DNA of 47,669 bases. Source: Pandoraea sp. (GTDB taxonomy: Bacteria > Pseudomonadota > Gammaproteobacteria > Burkholderiales > Burkholderiaceae). The notes under the pieces are model-generated. The model had not been told where the DNA came from. It ran no database searches and saw nothing but the letters and a program-made list of their open reading frames with translations. Of the stretch, positions 24,225 to 32,852 are shown one piece after another (within the stretch, counting starts at the first letter, position 1; every line of letters starts with the position of its first letter). The position numbers and the translations under genes were made by a program. The DNA lies in the NCBI RefSeq assembly GCF_004297875.1, contig NZ_SCSK01000055.1, positions 1 to 47,669 on the forward strand. The letters run 5' to 3'.

Positions 24225-25774
24225 CACGATTGTTTATTCCGCGCGATTCTTCCGCATTGGCGCTGGGCGCCGACGAAATCGCTGCAGCGGTGGCTGCCGA
24301 GGCGCAACGGCGCGGCGAGTCGGTTGAAATTGTGCGCAATGGCTCACGCGGGCTGCTGTGGCTTGAGCCGCTGGTCGAGGTCGAGACCGCGCAGGGCCGC
24401 GTCGGTTACGGCAACGTCGAACCCGAGCGGGTGGCCGAGCTGTTCGACGCCGGCTGGCTCGCTGGCGGCGAGCACGCCAGCCGCATCGGCGTGGTCGACG
24501 AGTATCCCTACCTAAAGCGCCAGCAGCGCCTGACGTTCGCGCGCATCGGCATTACCGATCCGCTGTCGACCGAAGATTACCTCGCGCATGGCGGGCTGGC
24601 CGGCTTGCGTAGAGCGTTGGAGCTCGATGGCGCGGCCGCCTGTGAACTGCTGATCGACTCCGGCTTGCGCGGGCGGGGCGGGGCGGCATTCCCGGCGGGC
24701 ATCAAATGGCGCACCGTGCTGCAGGCGCAGGCCGCGCAGAAATATGTGGTGTGCAATGCCGACGAGGGTGACTCGGGCACCTTCGCCGATCGCCTGTCGA
24801 TGGAAAGCGATCCGTTCGGTTTGATCGAGGGCATGATCATCGCAGGCGTGGTAACAGGCGCGACCGAAGGCTACATTTACGTGCGCAGCGAGTACCCGCA
24901 TGCGATCGCTACCCTCAACGAGGCGATTGGGCGGGCGCGCGCCGCCGGCTGGCTTGGCAAGGACGTGCTCGGCTCCGGCCGTGCGTTCGAGCTGACCGTG
25001 GCCAAGGGGGCCGGCGCTTACGTATGCGGCGAGGAAACGGCGCTGCTCGAGAGCCTGGAAGGCAAGCGCGGCATCGTTCGGGCCAAGCCGCCGATCCCTG
25101 CGCTGTCCGGCCTGTTCGGCCAGCCGACCGTCATCAACAACGTGGTAACGCTGGCTTCGGTGCCGATCATCTTCGCGCAGGGGGCGGCCTTCTATCGCGA
25201 TTATGGTATGGGCCGCTCGCGCGGCACGTTGCCGATTCAACTGGCCGGCAACATCAAGCGGGGCGGTCTGATCGAACTGGCCTTTGGCGTGACCCTGCGC
25301 GAGCTGCTCAACGAGTACGGCGGCGGCGCCGCCAGCGGACGGCCGATCAAGGCTGTTCAGGTGGGCGGCCCGCTGGGCACTTATCTGCCCGAGTCGCAAT
25401 GGGATATTCCGCTCGACTACGAGGCTTATGCGGCCGTGGGTGCGGTGGTCGGACATGGCGGCGTGGTGGTGCACGACGATACGGCCAACCTGGCCGAACT
25501 GGCGCGCTACGCGATGCATTTCTGCGTGAAGGAATCCTGCGGCAAGTGCACGCCCTGCCGGATCGGTTCGGTGCGCGGAGTCGAGGTCATCGAAAAAATT
25601 CAGCGCGGCGAACAACGCGCCCAGCAAGTCAAGTTGTTGCGCGAGTTGTGCGACACCATGCTCAGCGGGTCGCTCTGCGCGATGGGCGGCATGACGCCGT
25701 ATCCGGTCATGTCGGCATTGGAACATTTCCCCGAGGATTTCGGGCTTTCCGGTCAACACGCTGCCGCGGCCTGA
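24221..25774 (+). CDS. fdsB: NAD-dependent formate dehydrogenase, beta subunit (NADH/FMN)
   Basis: A 517-residue NuoF-like subunit that holds FMN and reduces NAD+. Residues about 1-80 form a thioredoxin-like lead domain. GLRGRGGAAFPAGIKW and KGAGAYVCGEETALLES are the FMN/NADH-binding motifs. ESCGKCTPCRIG and a later Cys bind a [4Fe-4S] cluster. ATG 24221 is chosen because it overlaps the fdsG stop; the frame extends upstream only as a shadow. Second gene of fdsGBACD. Confidence 0.95.
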   Translation: MTRLFIPRDSSALALGADEIAAAVAAEAQRRGESVEIVRNGSRGLLWLEPLVEVETAQGRVGYGNVEPERVAELFDAGWLAGGEHASRIGVVDEYPYLKRQQRLTFARIGITDPLSTEDYLAHGGLAGLRRALELDGAAACELLIDSGLRGRGGAAFPAGIKWRTVLQAQAAQKYVVCNADEGDSGTFADRLSMESDPFGLIEGMIIAGVVTGATEGYIYVRSEYPHAIATLNEAIGRARAAGWLGKDVLGSGRAFELTVAKGAGAYVCGEETALLESLEGKRGIVRAKPPIPALSGLFGQPTVINNVVTLASVPIIFAQGAAFYRDYGMGRSRGTLPIQLAGNIKRGGLIELAFGVTLRELLNEYGGGAASGRPIKAVQVGGPLGTYLPESQWDIPLDYEAYAAVGAVVGHGGVVVHDDTANLAELARYAMHFCVKESCGKCTPCRIGSVRGVEVIEKIQRGEQRAQQVKLLRELCDTMLSGSLCAMGGMTPYPVMSALEHFPEDFGLSGQHAAAA

Positions 25775-25810
25775 GGCCGCTGACAACAGGCCTTTCTCAG
25801 GAGCAAGACA

Positions 25811-28714
25811 ATGAGTTGTGGATCGGCATCTTGCGGATGCAAAACCCAGGCAGGCATGGTTTCGGAAATCGACTACGGCACGCCGCGTCGCTATTCCGAT
25901 ACCGATGTGACTTTGACGATCGACGGCCAGTCGGTGACAGTGCCGGCGGGCACCTCTGTGATGCGCGCGGCGGTCGAGGCCGGCGTAAACATTCCGAAGC
26001 TGTGCGCGACCGATTCGCTCGAGCCGTTCGGCTCATGCCGCCTGTGCCTGGTCGAGATCGAGGGCCGGCGCGGCACGCCGGCCTCGTGCACCACGCCGGT
26101 CGAAGCCGGCATGCAGGTGCGCACCCAAAGCGACCGCTTGCAGGTGCTGCGCCGCAACGTGATGGAACTCTATATCTCCGACCATCCGCTCGATTGCCTG
26201 ACGTGCGCGGCCAATGGCAACTGCGAGCTGCAGGACATGGCCGGCGTGACCGGCTTGCGCGAGGTGCGCTATGGGTTTGCCGGCGCCAACCATCTGCAGG
26301 ACAAAAAGGATGAGTCGAACCCGTACTTTACTTACGATCCGTCGAAATGCATCGTCTGCAACCGCTGCGTGCGCGCGTGCGAGGAAACGCAGGGCACGTT
26401 CGCGCTGACGATCTCCGGGCGCGGTTTTGAGTCCCGCGTGTCGGCCGGCGAGAGCCAGTCATTCATGGATTCGGAGTGTGTCTCTTGCGGCGCCTGCGTG
26501 CAGGCTTGCCCAACTGCCACGCTGCAGGAAAAGACCGTGATCCAGCTCGGTCAGGCCGAACACTCGGTGGTGACGACTTGTGCCTACTGCGGCGTGGGTT
26601 GCGCCTTCAAGGCCGAGATGAAGGGCAGCGAAGTGGTGCGCATGGTGCCATACAAGGACGGCAAGGCCAACGAAGGACACTCGTGTGTCAAGGGCCGTTT
26701 CGCCTGGGGCTACGCTACCCACCCCGACCGCATCACCAAACCGATGATCCGCGCCAAGATCAGCGACCCGTGGCGCGAAGTCAGCTGGGAAGAGGCCATC
26801 AATTATGCCGCTTCGGAGTTCCGGCGCATCCAGGCCAAGCACGGACGTGACTCGATCGGCGGCATCACCTCGTCGCGCTGCACCAACGAAGAGACCTACC
26901 TGGTGCAGAAGCTGGTGCGCGCGGCCTTCGGCAACAACAACGTCGATACGTGCGCACGCGTGTGCCATTCGCCGACCGGCTACGGGTTGAAGCAGACCTT
27001 GGGCGAATCGGCCGGGACCCAGACATTTGCCTCGATCGACAAAACCGACGTCGTGTTCGTGATCGGCGCCAATCCGACCGATGCGCACCCGGTGTTCGGC
27101 TCGCGCCTGAAAAAGCGCCTGCGCGCCGGCGCCAAGCTGATCGTTGCCGATCCGCGCAAGATCGAATTGGTGAGCGGCCCGCACTACAAGGCCGATTACC
27201 ATTTGCCGTTGCGCCCCGGCACCAATGTGGCGCTGCTCAACAGCATGGCATATGTGATCGTGACCGAGGGGCTGGCCGCCGACAGCTTCATCGCCGAGCG
27301 CTGCGAGCAGAAGGCATTCGAGCAATGGCGCGAATTCATCAGCCGGCCCGAACACGCGCCCGAAGCGACCGAGGCGGTCACGGGCGTGCCGGCCGATTTG
27401 GTGCGCGAAGCAGCGCGTCTTTATGCCGCGCCGGGCAACAGCGCGATCTACTATGGCCTGGGGGTGACCGAGCACGCCCAAGGCTCGACCGCGGTGATTG
27501 GCATCGCCAATCTGGCGATGCTCACCGGCAATATCGGCCGGGAGGGCGTTGGCGTCAATCCGTTGCGTGGACAAAACAATGTGCAGGGTTCGTGCGATAT
27601 GGGCTCGTTCCCGCATGAGTTCCCAGGGTACCGGCACGTCAGCGATCTGGCGGTACGCAGCCAGTTCGAAGCGGCGTGGCACGTCACGCTGCAAGGCGAG
27701 CCCGGCTTGCGCATCCCGAATATGTTCGATGCGGCAGTCGATGGCAGCTTCCTCGGCCTGTATGTGCAAGGCGAGGATATCGTGCAATCGGATCCGGACA
27801 CGCAGCATGTGGCCAAAGCCCTGTCGGCCATGGAATGTATCGTGGTCCAGGACATTTTCCTGAACGAGACGGCAAAGTATGCACACGTGTTCCTGCCCGG
27901 TTCGTCGTTCCTGGAAAAGGATGGCACGTTCACCAACGCGGAGCGCCGCATCTCGCGCGTGCGCAAGGTCATGAAGCCGCTGGCCGGCTATGCGGATTGG
28001 GAAGCCACGCAGTTGCTGTCGAACGCGCTGGGCTATCCGATGAACTATTCGCATCCGTCCGAGATCATGGACGAGATCGCCCGCCTCACACCGACCTTCG
28101 CCGGGGTGTCGTTCGACAAGATCGATGCGATGGGCAGCCTGCAGTGGCCCTGTAATGACGAAGCGCCGGATGGCACGCCCATCATGCACGTGGGCGAATT
28201 CGTGCGAGGACAAGGGCGTTTCATCATCACGCAGTTCGTTCCCTCGACGGAGAAGGTCACGCGCAAGTATCCGCTGCTGTTGACGACCGGGCGCATTCTT
28301 TCGCAGTACAACGTGGGCGCGCAGACCCGTCGTACCGAGAATGTGCACTGGCATCACGAAGATTTGCTCGAAATTCATCCGCACGACGCCGAGGATCGCG
28401 GCATCAAGGACGGCGACTGGGTCGGCATCGAATCGCGCGCGGGCAACACGGTCATGCGCGCGCAGTTTTCCAGCCGCATGCAGCCGGGCGTGGTGTACAC
28501 GACGTTCCACTTCCCAGAATCGGGCGCCAACGTGATCACCACCGACAGCTCCGACTGGGCGACCAACTGCCCGGAATACAAGGTGACGGCGGTGCAGGTC
28601 AGTCACGTCTCGCAGCCGTCGGAATGGCAGCGCTCCTACTCGCGTTTCAGTGAGCAGCAACTGGCGCTGTTGCGGGAGCGCGAGATGGCCGCCGCACCGG
28701 CGGGTGCCAAATGA
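25811..28714 (+). CDS. fdsA: NAD-dependent formate dehydrogenase, alpha subunit (molybdenum/Fe-S)
   Basis: A 967-residue catalytic subunit that oxidises formate to CO2 at a bis-molybdopterin guanine dinucleotide centre. In order: an N-terminal 2Fe-2S domain (C-terminal part SCRLCLVEIEG), a NuoG-type His/Cys cluster (HPLDCLTCAANGNC), two [4Fe-4S] motifs (CIVCNRCVRAC and CVSCGACVQAC), then the FDH domain with its own cluster (CAYCGVGC). TCARVCHSP contains C385, the position of the Mo-ligating selenocysteine in FdhF, followed by the catalytic His. This is therefore a Cys enzyme. AGGAG precedes ATG 25811. Confidence 0.96.
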   Translation: MSCGSASCGCKTQAGMVSEIDYGTPRRYSDTDVTLTIDGQSVTVPAGTSVMRAAVEAGVNIPKLCATDSLEPFGSCRLCLVEIEGRRGTPASCTTPVEAGMQVRTQSDRLQVLRRNVMELYISDHPLDCLTCAANGNCELQDMAGVTGLREVRYGFAGANHLQDKKDESNPYFTYDPSKCIVCNRCVRACEETQGTFALTISGRGFESRVSAGESQSFMDSECVSCGACVQACPTATLQEKTVIQLGQAEHSVVTTCAYCGVGCAFKAEMKGSEVVRMVPYKDGKANEGHSCVKGRFAWGYATHPDRITKPMIRAKISDPWREVSWEEAINYAASEFRRIQAKHGRDSIGGITSSRCTNEETYLVQKLVRAAFGNNNVDTCARVCHSPTGYGLKQTLGESAGTQTFASIDKTDVVFVIGANPTDAHPVFGSRLKKRLRAGAKLIVADPRKIELVSGPHYKADYHLPLRPGTNVALLNSMAYVIVTEGLAADSFIAERCEQKAFEQWREFISRPEHAPEATEAVTGVPADLVREAARLYAAPGNSAIYYGLGVTEHAQGSTAVIGIANLAMLTGNIGREGVGVNPLRGQNNVQGSCDMGSFPHEFPGYRHVSDLAVRSQFEAAWHVTLQGEPGLRIPNMFDAAVDGSFLGLYVQGEDIVQSDPDTQHVAKALSAMECIVVQDIFLNETAKYAHVFLPGSSFLEKDGTFTNAERRISRVRKVMKPLAGYADWEATQLLSNALGYPMNYSHPSEIMDEIARLTPTFAGVSFDKIDAMGSLQWPCNDEAPDGTPIMHVGEFVRGQGRFIITQFVPSTEKVTRKYPLLLTTGRILSQYNVGAQTRRTENVHWHHEDLLEIHPHDAEDRGIKDGDWVGIESRAGNTVMRAQFSSRMQPGVVYTTFHFPESGANVITTDSSDWATNCPEYKVTAVQVSHVSQPSEWQRSYSRFSEQQLALLREREMAAAPAGAK

Positions 28715-28732
28715 AGCGCGGACAAGTCGATC

Positions 28733-29572
28733 ATGATGCCGGCTGACCCGCTCGATCTGGACGCGTTGCCGGCGCCGGACGCGCCGCGCGAAGTTCGGCG
28801 CTTCCGGCAGGGCGCCTGGCAAAGCGCGCTCGACGATCTGGCCGAGGAAGTGCCGGTGGCGCTCGAATTCAATGGCATCTCGCATGCCGTGATGCTCGCC
28901 ACGCCGGCCGACCTGGAGGATTTCGCGCTGGGCTTCGCGCTGTCCGAAGGGATCATCGCCGAGCCGGGCGAATGCTATGGTGCCGAAGCGAGCGTCTCGC
29001 CGCAGGGCATCACGGTGCATGTCGACATTGCCGCAAGTGCATTCGCGCAGCTCAAGGTGCGCCGGCGCAATCTGGCCGGGCGTACCGGGTGCGGGCTGTG
29101 CGGCACCGAGAATCTGGCCGAGGTATTGCGCGAGGTGGCGCCACTTGGGCACACCCAGCACGTGAGCCGAGAGGCGATCGCGGCGGCGCAGGCGGCGCTG
29201 GTCGGCAACCAGGCGCTACAGCGGCGTACCGGCGCCATGCATGCGGCGGCGTGGTGCTCGACTGCCGGGGAGGTCGTACTGTTTCGCGAAGATGTGGGGC
29301 GTCACAATGCGCTCGACAAATTGATCGGTGCGCTGGCCCGCACGCCCGACCGGCGTGACAAGAAGGGCTTCGTGCTGATGACCAGCCGCGCCAGCGTCGA
29401 AATCGTGCAGAAGGCCGCCCAGGCGGGCATCGAGATCGTCGCGGCGGTGTCGGCCGCTACCCACCTGGCGGTGAAAGTGGCCGAACAAACCGGTATGACG
29501 CTGGTGGGATTCGTGCGCGGCGACGAATGCGTCATCTATACAGGTTTTGACAGAATCGAAGGGAGCGTTTGA
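28733..29572 (+). CDS. fdhD: Formate dehydrogenase accessory sulfurtransferase
   Basis: A 279-residue FdhD-family protein (the fdsC position of fdsGBACD). It transfers sulfur to the molybdenum cofactor before insertion into FdsA. The reactive Cys pair is visible in GCGLCGTEN, and FREDVGRHNALDKLIG is the conserved core motif. It starts 18 bases after fdsA, and its stop is followed at once by the fdsD start. The second ATG (28736) is also possible. Confidence 0.93.
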   Translation: MMPADPLDLDALPAPDAPREVRRFRQGAWQSALDDLAEEVPVALEFNGISHAVMLATPADLEDFALGFALSEGIIAEPGECYGAEASVSPQGITVHVDIAASAFAQLKVRRRNLAGRTGCGLCGTENLAEVLREVAPLGHTQHVSREAIAAAQAALVGNQALQRRTGAMHAAAWCSTAGEVVLFREDVGRHNALDKLIGALARTPDRRDKKGFVLMTSRASVEIVQKAAQAGIEIVAAVSAATHLAVKVAEQTGMTLVGFVRGDECVIYTGFDRIEGSV

Positions 29573-29806
29573 ATGAATGGGCGACAGTTGATCACCATGG
29601 CGAACCAGATCGGCGGATTTTTTGCATCCATGCCGGACCACACCCAGGCTTTAGCCGATATTGCCAGCCATATCCGTCGCTCGTGGGAGCCGCGCATGCG
29701 GCGCCAGATTCTGGCCATGCTGGATACGCCGGAGGCGGAATCGATGTCGGAGATCGTGCGCGAAGCGCTACAGGCGCACCGTGCAACACTGACCCCGCCG
29801 CAATGA
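29573..29806 (+). CDS. fdsD: NAD-dependent formate dehydrogenase, delta subunit
   Basis: A 77-residue helical protein with MANQIGGFFASMP and SHIRRSWEPRMRRQIL, both typical of the small FdsD proteins that accompany Fds enzymes. Its role is in assembly or stability of the complex; it carries no cofactor motif. It begins directly at the fdhD stop and ends the operon before a terminator. Confidence 0.9.
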   Translation: MNGRQLITMANQIGGFFASMPDHTQALADIASHIRRSWEPRMRRQILAMLDTPEAESMSEIVREALQAHRATLTPPQ

Positions 29807-29825
29807 AATGACCCGAGGTGCCGAG

Positions 29826-29847
29826 GCGCGATAATCGCGCTTTTTTT
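29826..29847 (+). terminator. Rho-independent terminator of the fds operon
   Basis: GCGCGA-TAA-TCGCGC (29826-29840, with one more T/A pair possible) is followed by seven T residues (29841-29847), 20 bases after the fdsD stop. Confidence 0.85.
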
Positions 29848-29903
29848 GATCGACTTCTTTTACAGGGGGACAGCAGCAAAACGCAGGAAGCTTTCTTAAG
29901 CCG

Positions 29904-29931
29904 TTGCTACAGGCGGCGCTTTCTCTATTCT
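29904..29931 (+). promoter_or_regulatory. Possible promoter of the OFA transporter gene
   Basis: TTGCTA (29904-29909) and TATTCT (29926-29931) are separated by 16 bases, downstream of the fds terminator and 18 bases before the transporter ATG. It suggests that the transporter forms its own transcription unit. Confidence 0.35.
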
Positions 29932-29949
29932 AAGAACGGAGACGTATCA

Positions 29950-31338
29950 ATGAGTGCAAATGCGAACGGGGTAACCTTAGGTGCTCCTTCCTTTTTTTCC
30001 AAAGAGGCCACGGTTGCAGGGCCCGGGTTCAGTCGGTGGATGGTGCCGCCCGCAGCATTGGCGGTGCATCTGTGTATCGGTCAGGCGTATGCCTTTTCCG
30101 TGTTCAACGGGCCGCTGACGAAAGTCATCGGCATTACCCAGTCGGCTCCCGACGACTGGAAGCTGACCACGCTCGGTTGGATTTTCTCGCTGGCTATTTT
30201 CTTTCTGGGTTTGTCGGCGGCATTTGCCGGCCGCTGGCTCGAACAGGTCGGACCCCGCCGCACAATGATGACCGCAGCCTTCTGTTTCGGCGGCGGCTTC
30301 CTGGTGTCGGCAGTCGGCGTGTGGGCGCACCAGATCTGGCTGTTGTATCTCGGCTACGGCGTGCTTGGCGGTATCGGGTTGGGGCTGGGGTATGTCTCGC
30401 CGGTGTCGACGCTGATCCGCTGGTTTCCGGACCGGCGCGGCATGGCTGCCGGCCTGGCCATCATGGGGTTCGGGGGCGGTGCCATGATCGCCGCACCGCT
30501 GTCGGTGGCGCTGATGAATCACTTCAAGAGCGCGACCAGTGTCGGGGTGGCCGAGACGTTCGTCGTCCTGGGGGTCGTGTATTTCATCTCCATGATGATC
30601 GGTTCGCTGGCCATCCGCATTCCGCCCCAGGGTTGGAAACCTGCTGGCTGGACGCCGCCGGCTGAAGCCTCGCACAGGCTGATCACGCGCCATCACGTGC
30701 ACATCGACCAGGCGCTCAAGACGCCGCAGTTCTACCTGATCTGGCTGGTGCTGTTTCTCAACGTCACGGCCGGCATCGGCGTGCTCGGGCAAGCGTCGGT
30801 GATGATTCAGGAGAGCTTCAAGGGCACCATTACGCCGGCCGCAGCCGCCGGGTTCGTCGGCCTGCTGTCGCTGTTCAACATGGGCGGGCGATTCGTGTGG
30901 GCCTCGGCGTCGGATCTGCTCGGACGCAAAATGACGTATTACGTCTTCTTTGTGCTGGGCGGCATTCTCTATTACTTCGTGCCCGGTTTCGCGTCGAGCG
31001 GCAATACCGTCCTGTTCGTATTGTCCTTCTGCGTGATCCTGTCGATGTATGGCGGCGGCTTTTCCACGGTGCCCGCCTATTTGGCCGATATTTTCGGAAC
31101 CATGCACGTCGGCGGCATTCACGGCCGGTTGCTCACCGCCTGGGCCGCGGCGGGGATTGCCGGCCCTGTGCTGGTGAACTACATCCGTGCCTATCAGGTG
31201 GCGCATGGCGTTGCCAAATCCGGTGCCTACACGATGACGCTGCATCTGATGGTGATATTGCTGGTGGTGGGCTTTATCTGCAATCTTCTGGTCAAACCGG
31301 TGCACGAGAAGCACCACATGGCCGCGGACGCCGTTTGA
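29950..31338 (+). CDS. OFA-family MFS transporter (oxalate/formate-type)
   Basis: A 462-residue inner-membrane carrier of the major facilitator superfamily with about 12 membrane segments. AYAFSVFNGPL, RWLEQVGPRR (loop 2-3 motif region) and FPDRRGMAAGLAIMGFG are typical of the oxalate:formate antiporter family. ATG 29950 is preceded by GGAGA; the frame is open further up but that part has no protein character. Its place after the formate dehydrogenase operon fits exchange of oxalate for formate, or formate/monocarboxylate transport. The oxalate-activating genes frc and oxc are not in this window, so the substrate is not proven. A small membrane protein follows directly. Confidence 0.88.
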   Translation: MSANANGVTLGAPSFFSKEATVAGPGFSRWMVPPAALAVHLCIGQAYAFSVFNGPLTKVIGITQSAPDDWKLTTLGWIFSLAIFFLGLSAAFAGRWLEQVGPRRTMMTAAFCFGGGFLVSAVGVWAHQIWLLYLGYGVLGGIGLGLGYVSPVSTLIRWFPDRRGMAAGLAIMGFGGGAMIAAPLSVALMNHFKSATSVGVAETFVVLGVVYFISMMIGSLAIRIPPQGWKPAGWTPPAEASHRLITRHHVHIDQALKTPQFYLIWLVLFLNVTAGIGVLGQASVMIQESFKGTITPAAAAGFVGLLSLFNMGGRFVWASASDLLGRKMTYYVFFVLGGILYYFVPGFASSGNTVLFVLSFCVILSMYGGGFSTVPAYLADIFGTMHVGGIHGRLLTAWAAAGIAGPVLVNYIRAYQVAHGVAKSGAYTMTLHLMVILLVVGFICNLLVKPVHEKHHMAADAV

Positions 31339-31357
31339 CATATCGCAAGGAGCCATG

Positions 31358-31480
31358 ATGCAAACGCAAGAACATCCGACAAACAAGGTCCTGATGGTGA
31401 TATTCTGGGCTTATGTCCTGATTCCTTTGGCATGGGGCGTGATCAACACGCTGACGAAGGCCATGGGGCTTTTCAAGTAA
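31358..31480 (+). CDS. Small membrane protein paired with the OFA transporter
   Basis: A 40-residue protein with one central hydrophobic helix (VLMVIFWAYVLIPLAWGVINTL) and a short charged head (MQTQEHPTNK). AAGGAG (31347-31352) is five bases before ATG 31358; the ATG at 31355 is too close to it. It lies 19 bases after the transporter stop and before a strong terminator, so it is co-transcribed. Such tiny partners are annotated as MFS transporter small subunits next to OFA carriers; the function is inferred from position. Confidence 0.8.
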   Translation: MQTQEHPTNKVLMVIFWAYVLIPLAWGVINTLTKAMGLFK

Positions 31481-31534
31481 GCTCAGCATCGGCGGGTATG
31501 ACCGCTCGATCGGTCAGTCGCTGATATCGAAACG

Positions 31535-31566
31535 GAGGCTCGGGCTCACCCGAGCCTCTTTTTTTT
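31535..31566 (+). terminator. Strong rho-independent terminator after the transporter unit
   Basis: A perfect ten-bp stem (GAGGCTCGGG 31535-31544 with CCCGAGCCTC 31549-31558) around CTCA is followed by eight T residues (31559-31566). Confidence 0.95.
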
Positions 31567-31632
31567 GGCGCGCGCCGCGCCGAGCGAACATCGCGGAATC
31601 AGGGGAAGGTGCGGCGAGCCAAGGAGATGCAA

Positions 31633-31803
31633 ATGACACAGTCACGCAAGCAGGAGTTGCAATCGGCCGAGGAGGCACATCAGGAAGAGGGACTGGACGA
31701 AGCGCTACAGGAAACATTTCCGGCTAGCGATCCGGTCGCTGTCGATATCGGCAAGGGCAATGCGAGGGAGCGCGAGCGAGGTGGCGGCAACGAGCGCCAC
31801 TGA
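31633..31803 (+). CDS. Small conserved-looking acidic protein with a PASDP motif
   Basis: A 56-residue soluble protein: MTQSRKQELQSAEEAHQEEG, then LDEALQETFPASDPVAVDIG, then a charged Arg/Gly-rich tail. Short proteins with an LDEALxETFPASDP motif are common in proteobacteria, and their function is unknown. AAGGAG (31621-31626) is well spaced for ATG 31633; ATG 31627 is too close. It stands alone between a terminator and the convergent hpnL. Confidence 0.7.
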   Translation: MTQSRKQELQSAEEAHQEEGLDEALQETFPASDPVAVDIGKGNARERERGGGNERH

Positions 31804-31838
31804 GAGCGGGCGTCAGAATCAGCCGTGCTGGCGGTGGA

Positions 31839-32852
31839 TCAATCGGGCAGACTGGCTGGCCGCGCTTCGTTCATTCGGGCCAGATGCAGGCCGCGGCTGC
31901 GCAATATTTCAGCAAGCTGCCAGGTACCGAGTGCCAGGGATCCGAACAGTACTTCCCGCATGCGTTTGACCAGCGCCAGCGACAGGGCAACGTCGCGATC
32001 GACGCCGAACACCTGGGCCAGCGCGATCACGGTGATCTCCTGCACACCCAGGCCTCCGGGGATCATGAAAGCCGCATGGCGTACTGCCTGGGTCAGCGCC
32101 TCGATCGCCAATGCGCCGGCGATCGATACCGGATGGCCGAGCATCGACAGTGCCCAGTAGTTCTCGAAGGCGCCCAGGGCATAGCCGCCGAACTGCAGTA
32201 AAAACGCCCGGAACAACAGGCCGGTGCGGCACATGATGCGGTCGATATCAGCGTCAAGGCGCTTGCCGTCGATTTTTTGCAGCAGCGGATGTTCGTCGCC
32301 AAGCAGATGGCGAGCCCAGCGTTCGATGGCGTGAAAGATCCCGCCGCGCTGCAGCAGCACGACCGTCAGCACCGGTACCGGTATCGACAGCAGCAGGGTC
32401 AATCCGACCGTTCGGAAGAGATCGCTGTTGGGCGTGTGCGCTGCAATGAGCACCAGCCCGAGCGCCGCGAACGCATATTGCACGGCGATCGTCACCAGCA
32501 CCTCGACGATGACCGAGGCACTGACCAGGCTGGTATCGGGCACGCGCCATGATGCCAGGCGAATGCCGGTGATTTCGCCGCCGATACCGGCGCTCGGCAA
32601 CAGGCGGCTGACTGCCTCGCGCACCGCAGCGATCCACCACAGAAAGAACAACGATGCCCGGCGATCGAGCAGCAGGCTCCAGGCGAAGGCATCGAGCAGC
32701 AGCGGCAGCGCGTGAAACGGCACCAGCCACAGTTGCCTGAAGCCGGCCTTTTCAATCACGCCGACAATATCGCCCAGTCCCTCGTGCAATACGAGCACCA
32801 GCAGGATCGCAATGCCAACCGGCCAGCCGGCCCAACGCAGCCATTTCTTCAT
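31839..32852 (-). CDS. hpnL: Hopanoid-associated membrane protein HpnL
   Basis: A 337-residue inner-membrane protein with about eight hydrophobic helices, related to the lysylphosphatidylglycerol-synthase membrane domain. The motifs LPSAGIGGEITGIRL and MIPGGLGVQEIT are typical. Its start overlaps the hpnK stop by four bases (ATGA), so the two are translated together. HpnL is thought to move or handle hopanoids; its exact role is unsettled. Confidence 0.88.
   Translation of the reverse strand: MKKWLRWAGWPVGIAILLVLVLHEGLGDIVGVIEKAGFRQLWLVPFHALPLLLDAFAWSLLLDRRASLFFLWWIAAVREAVSRLLPSAGIGGEITGIRLASWRVPDTSLVSASVIVEVLVTIAVQYAFAALGLVLIAAHTPNSDLFRTVGLTLLLSIPVPVLTVVLLQRGGIFHAIERWARHLLGDEHPLLQKIDGKRLDADIDRIMCRTGLLFRAFLLQFGGYALGAFENYWALSMLGHPVSIAGALAIEALTQAVRHAAFMIPGGLGVQEITVIALAQVFGVDRDVALSLALVKRMREVLFGSLALGTWQLAEILRSRGLHLARMNEARPASLPD

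Noticed and set aside
26459..29161. A 900-codon open frame antisense to fdsA
   Set aside because: It mirrors the codon bias of fdsA in high-GC DNA, has no ribosome-binding site and no recognisable domain, whereas the plus strand shows all Fds motifs.
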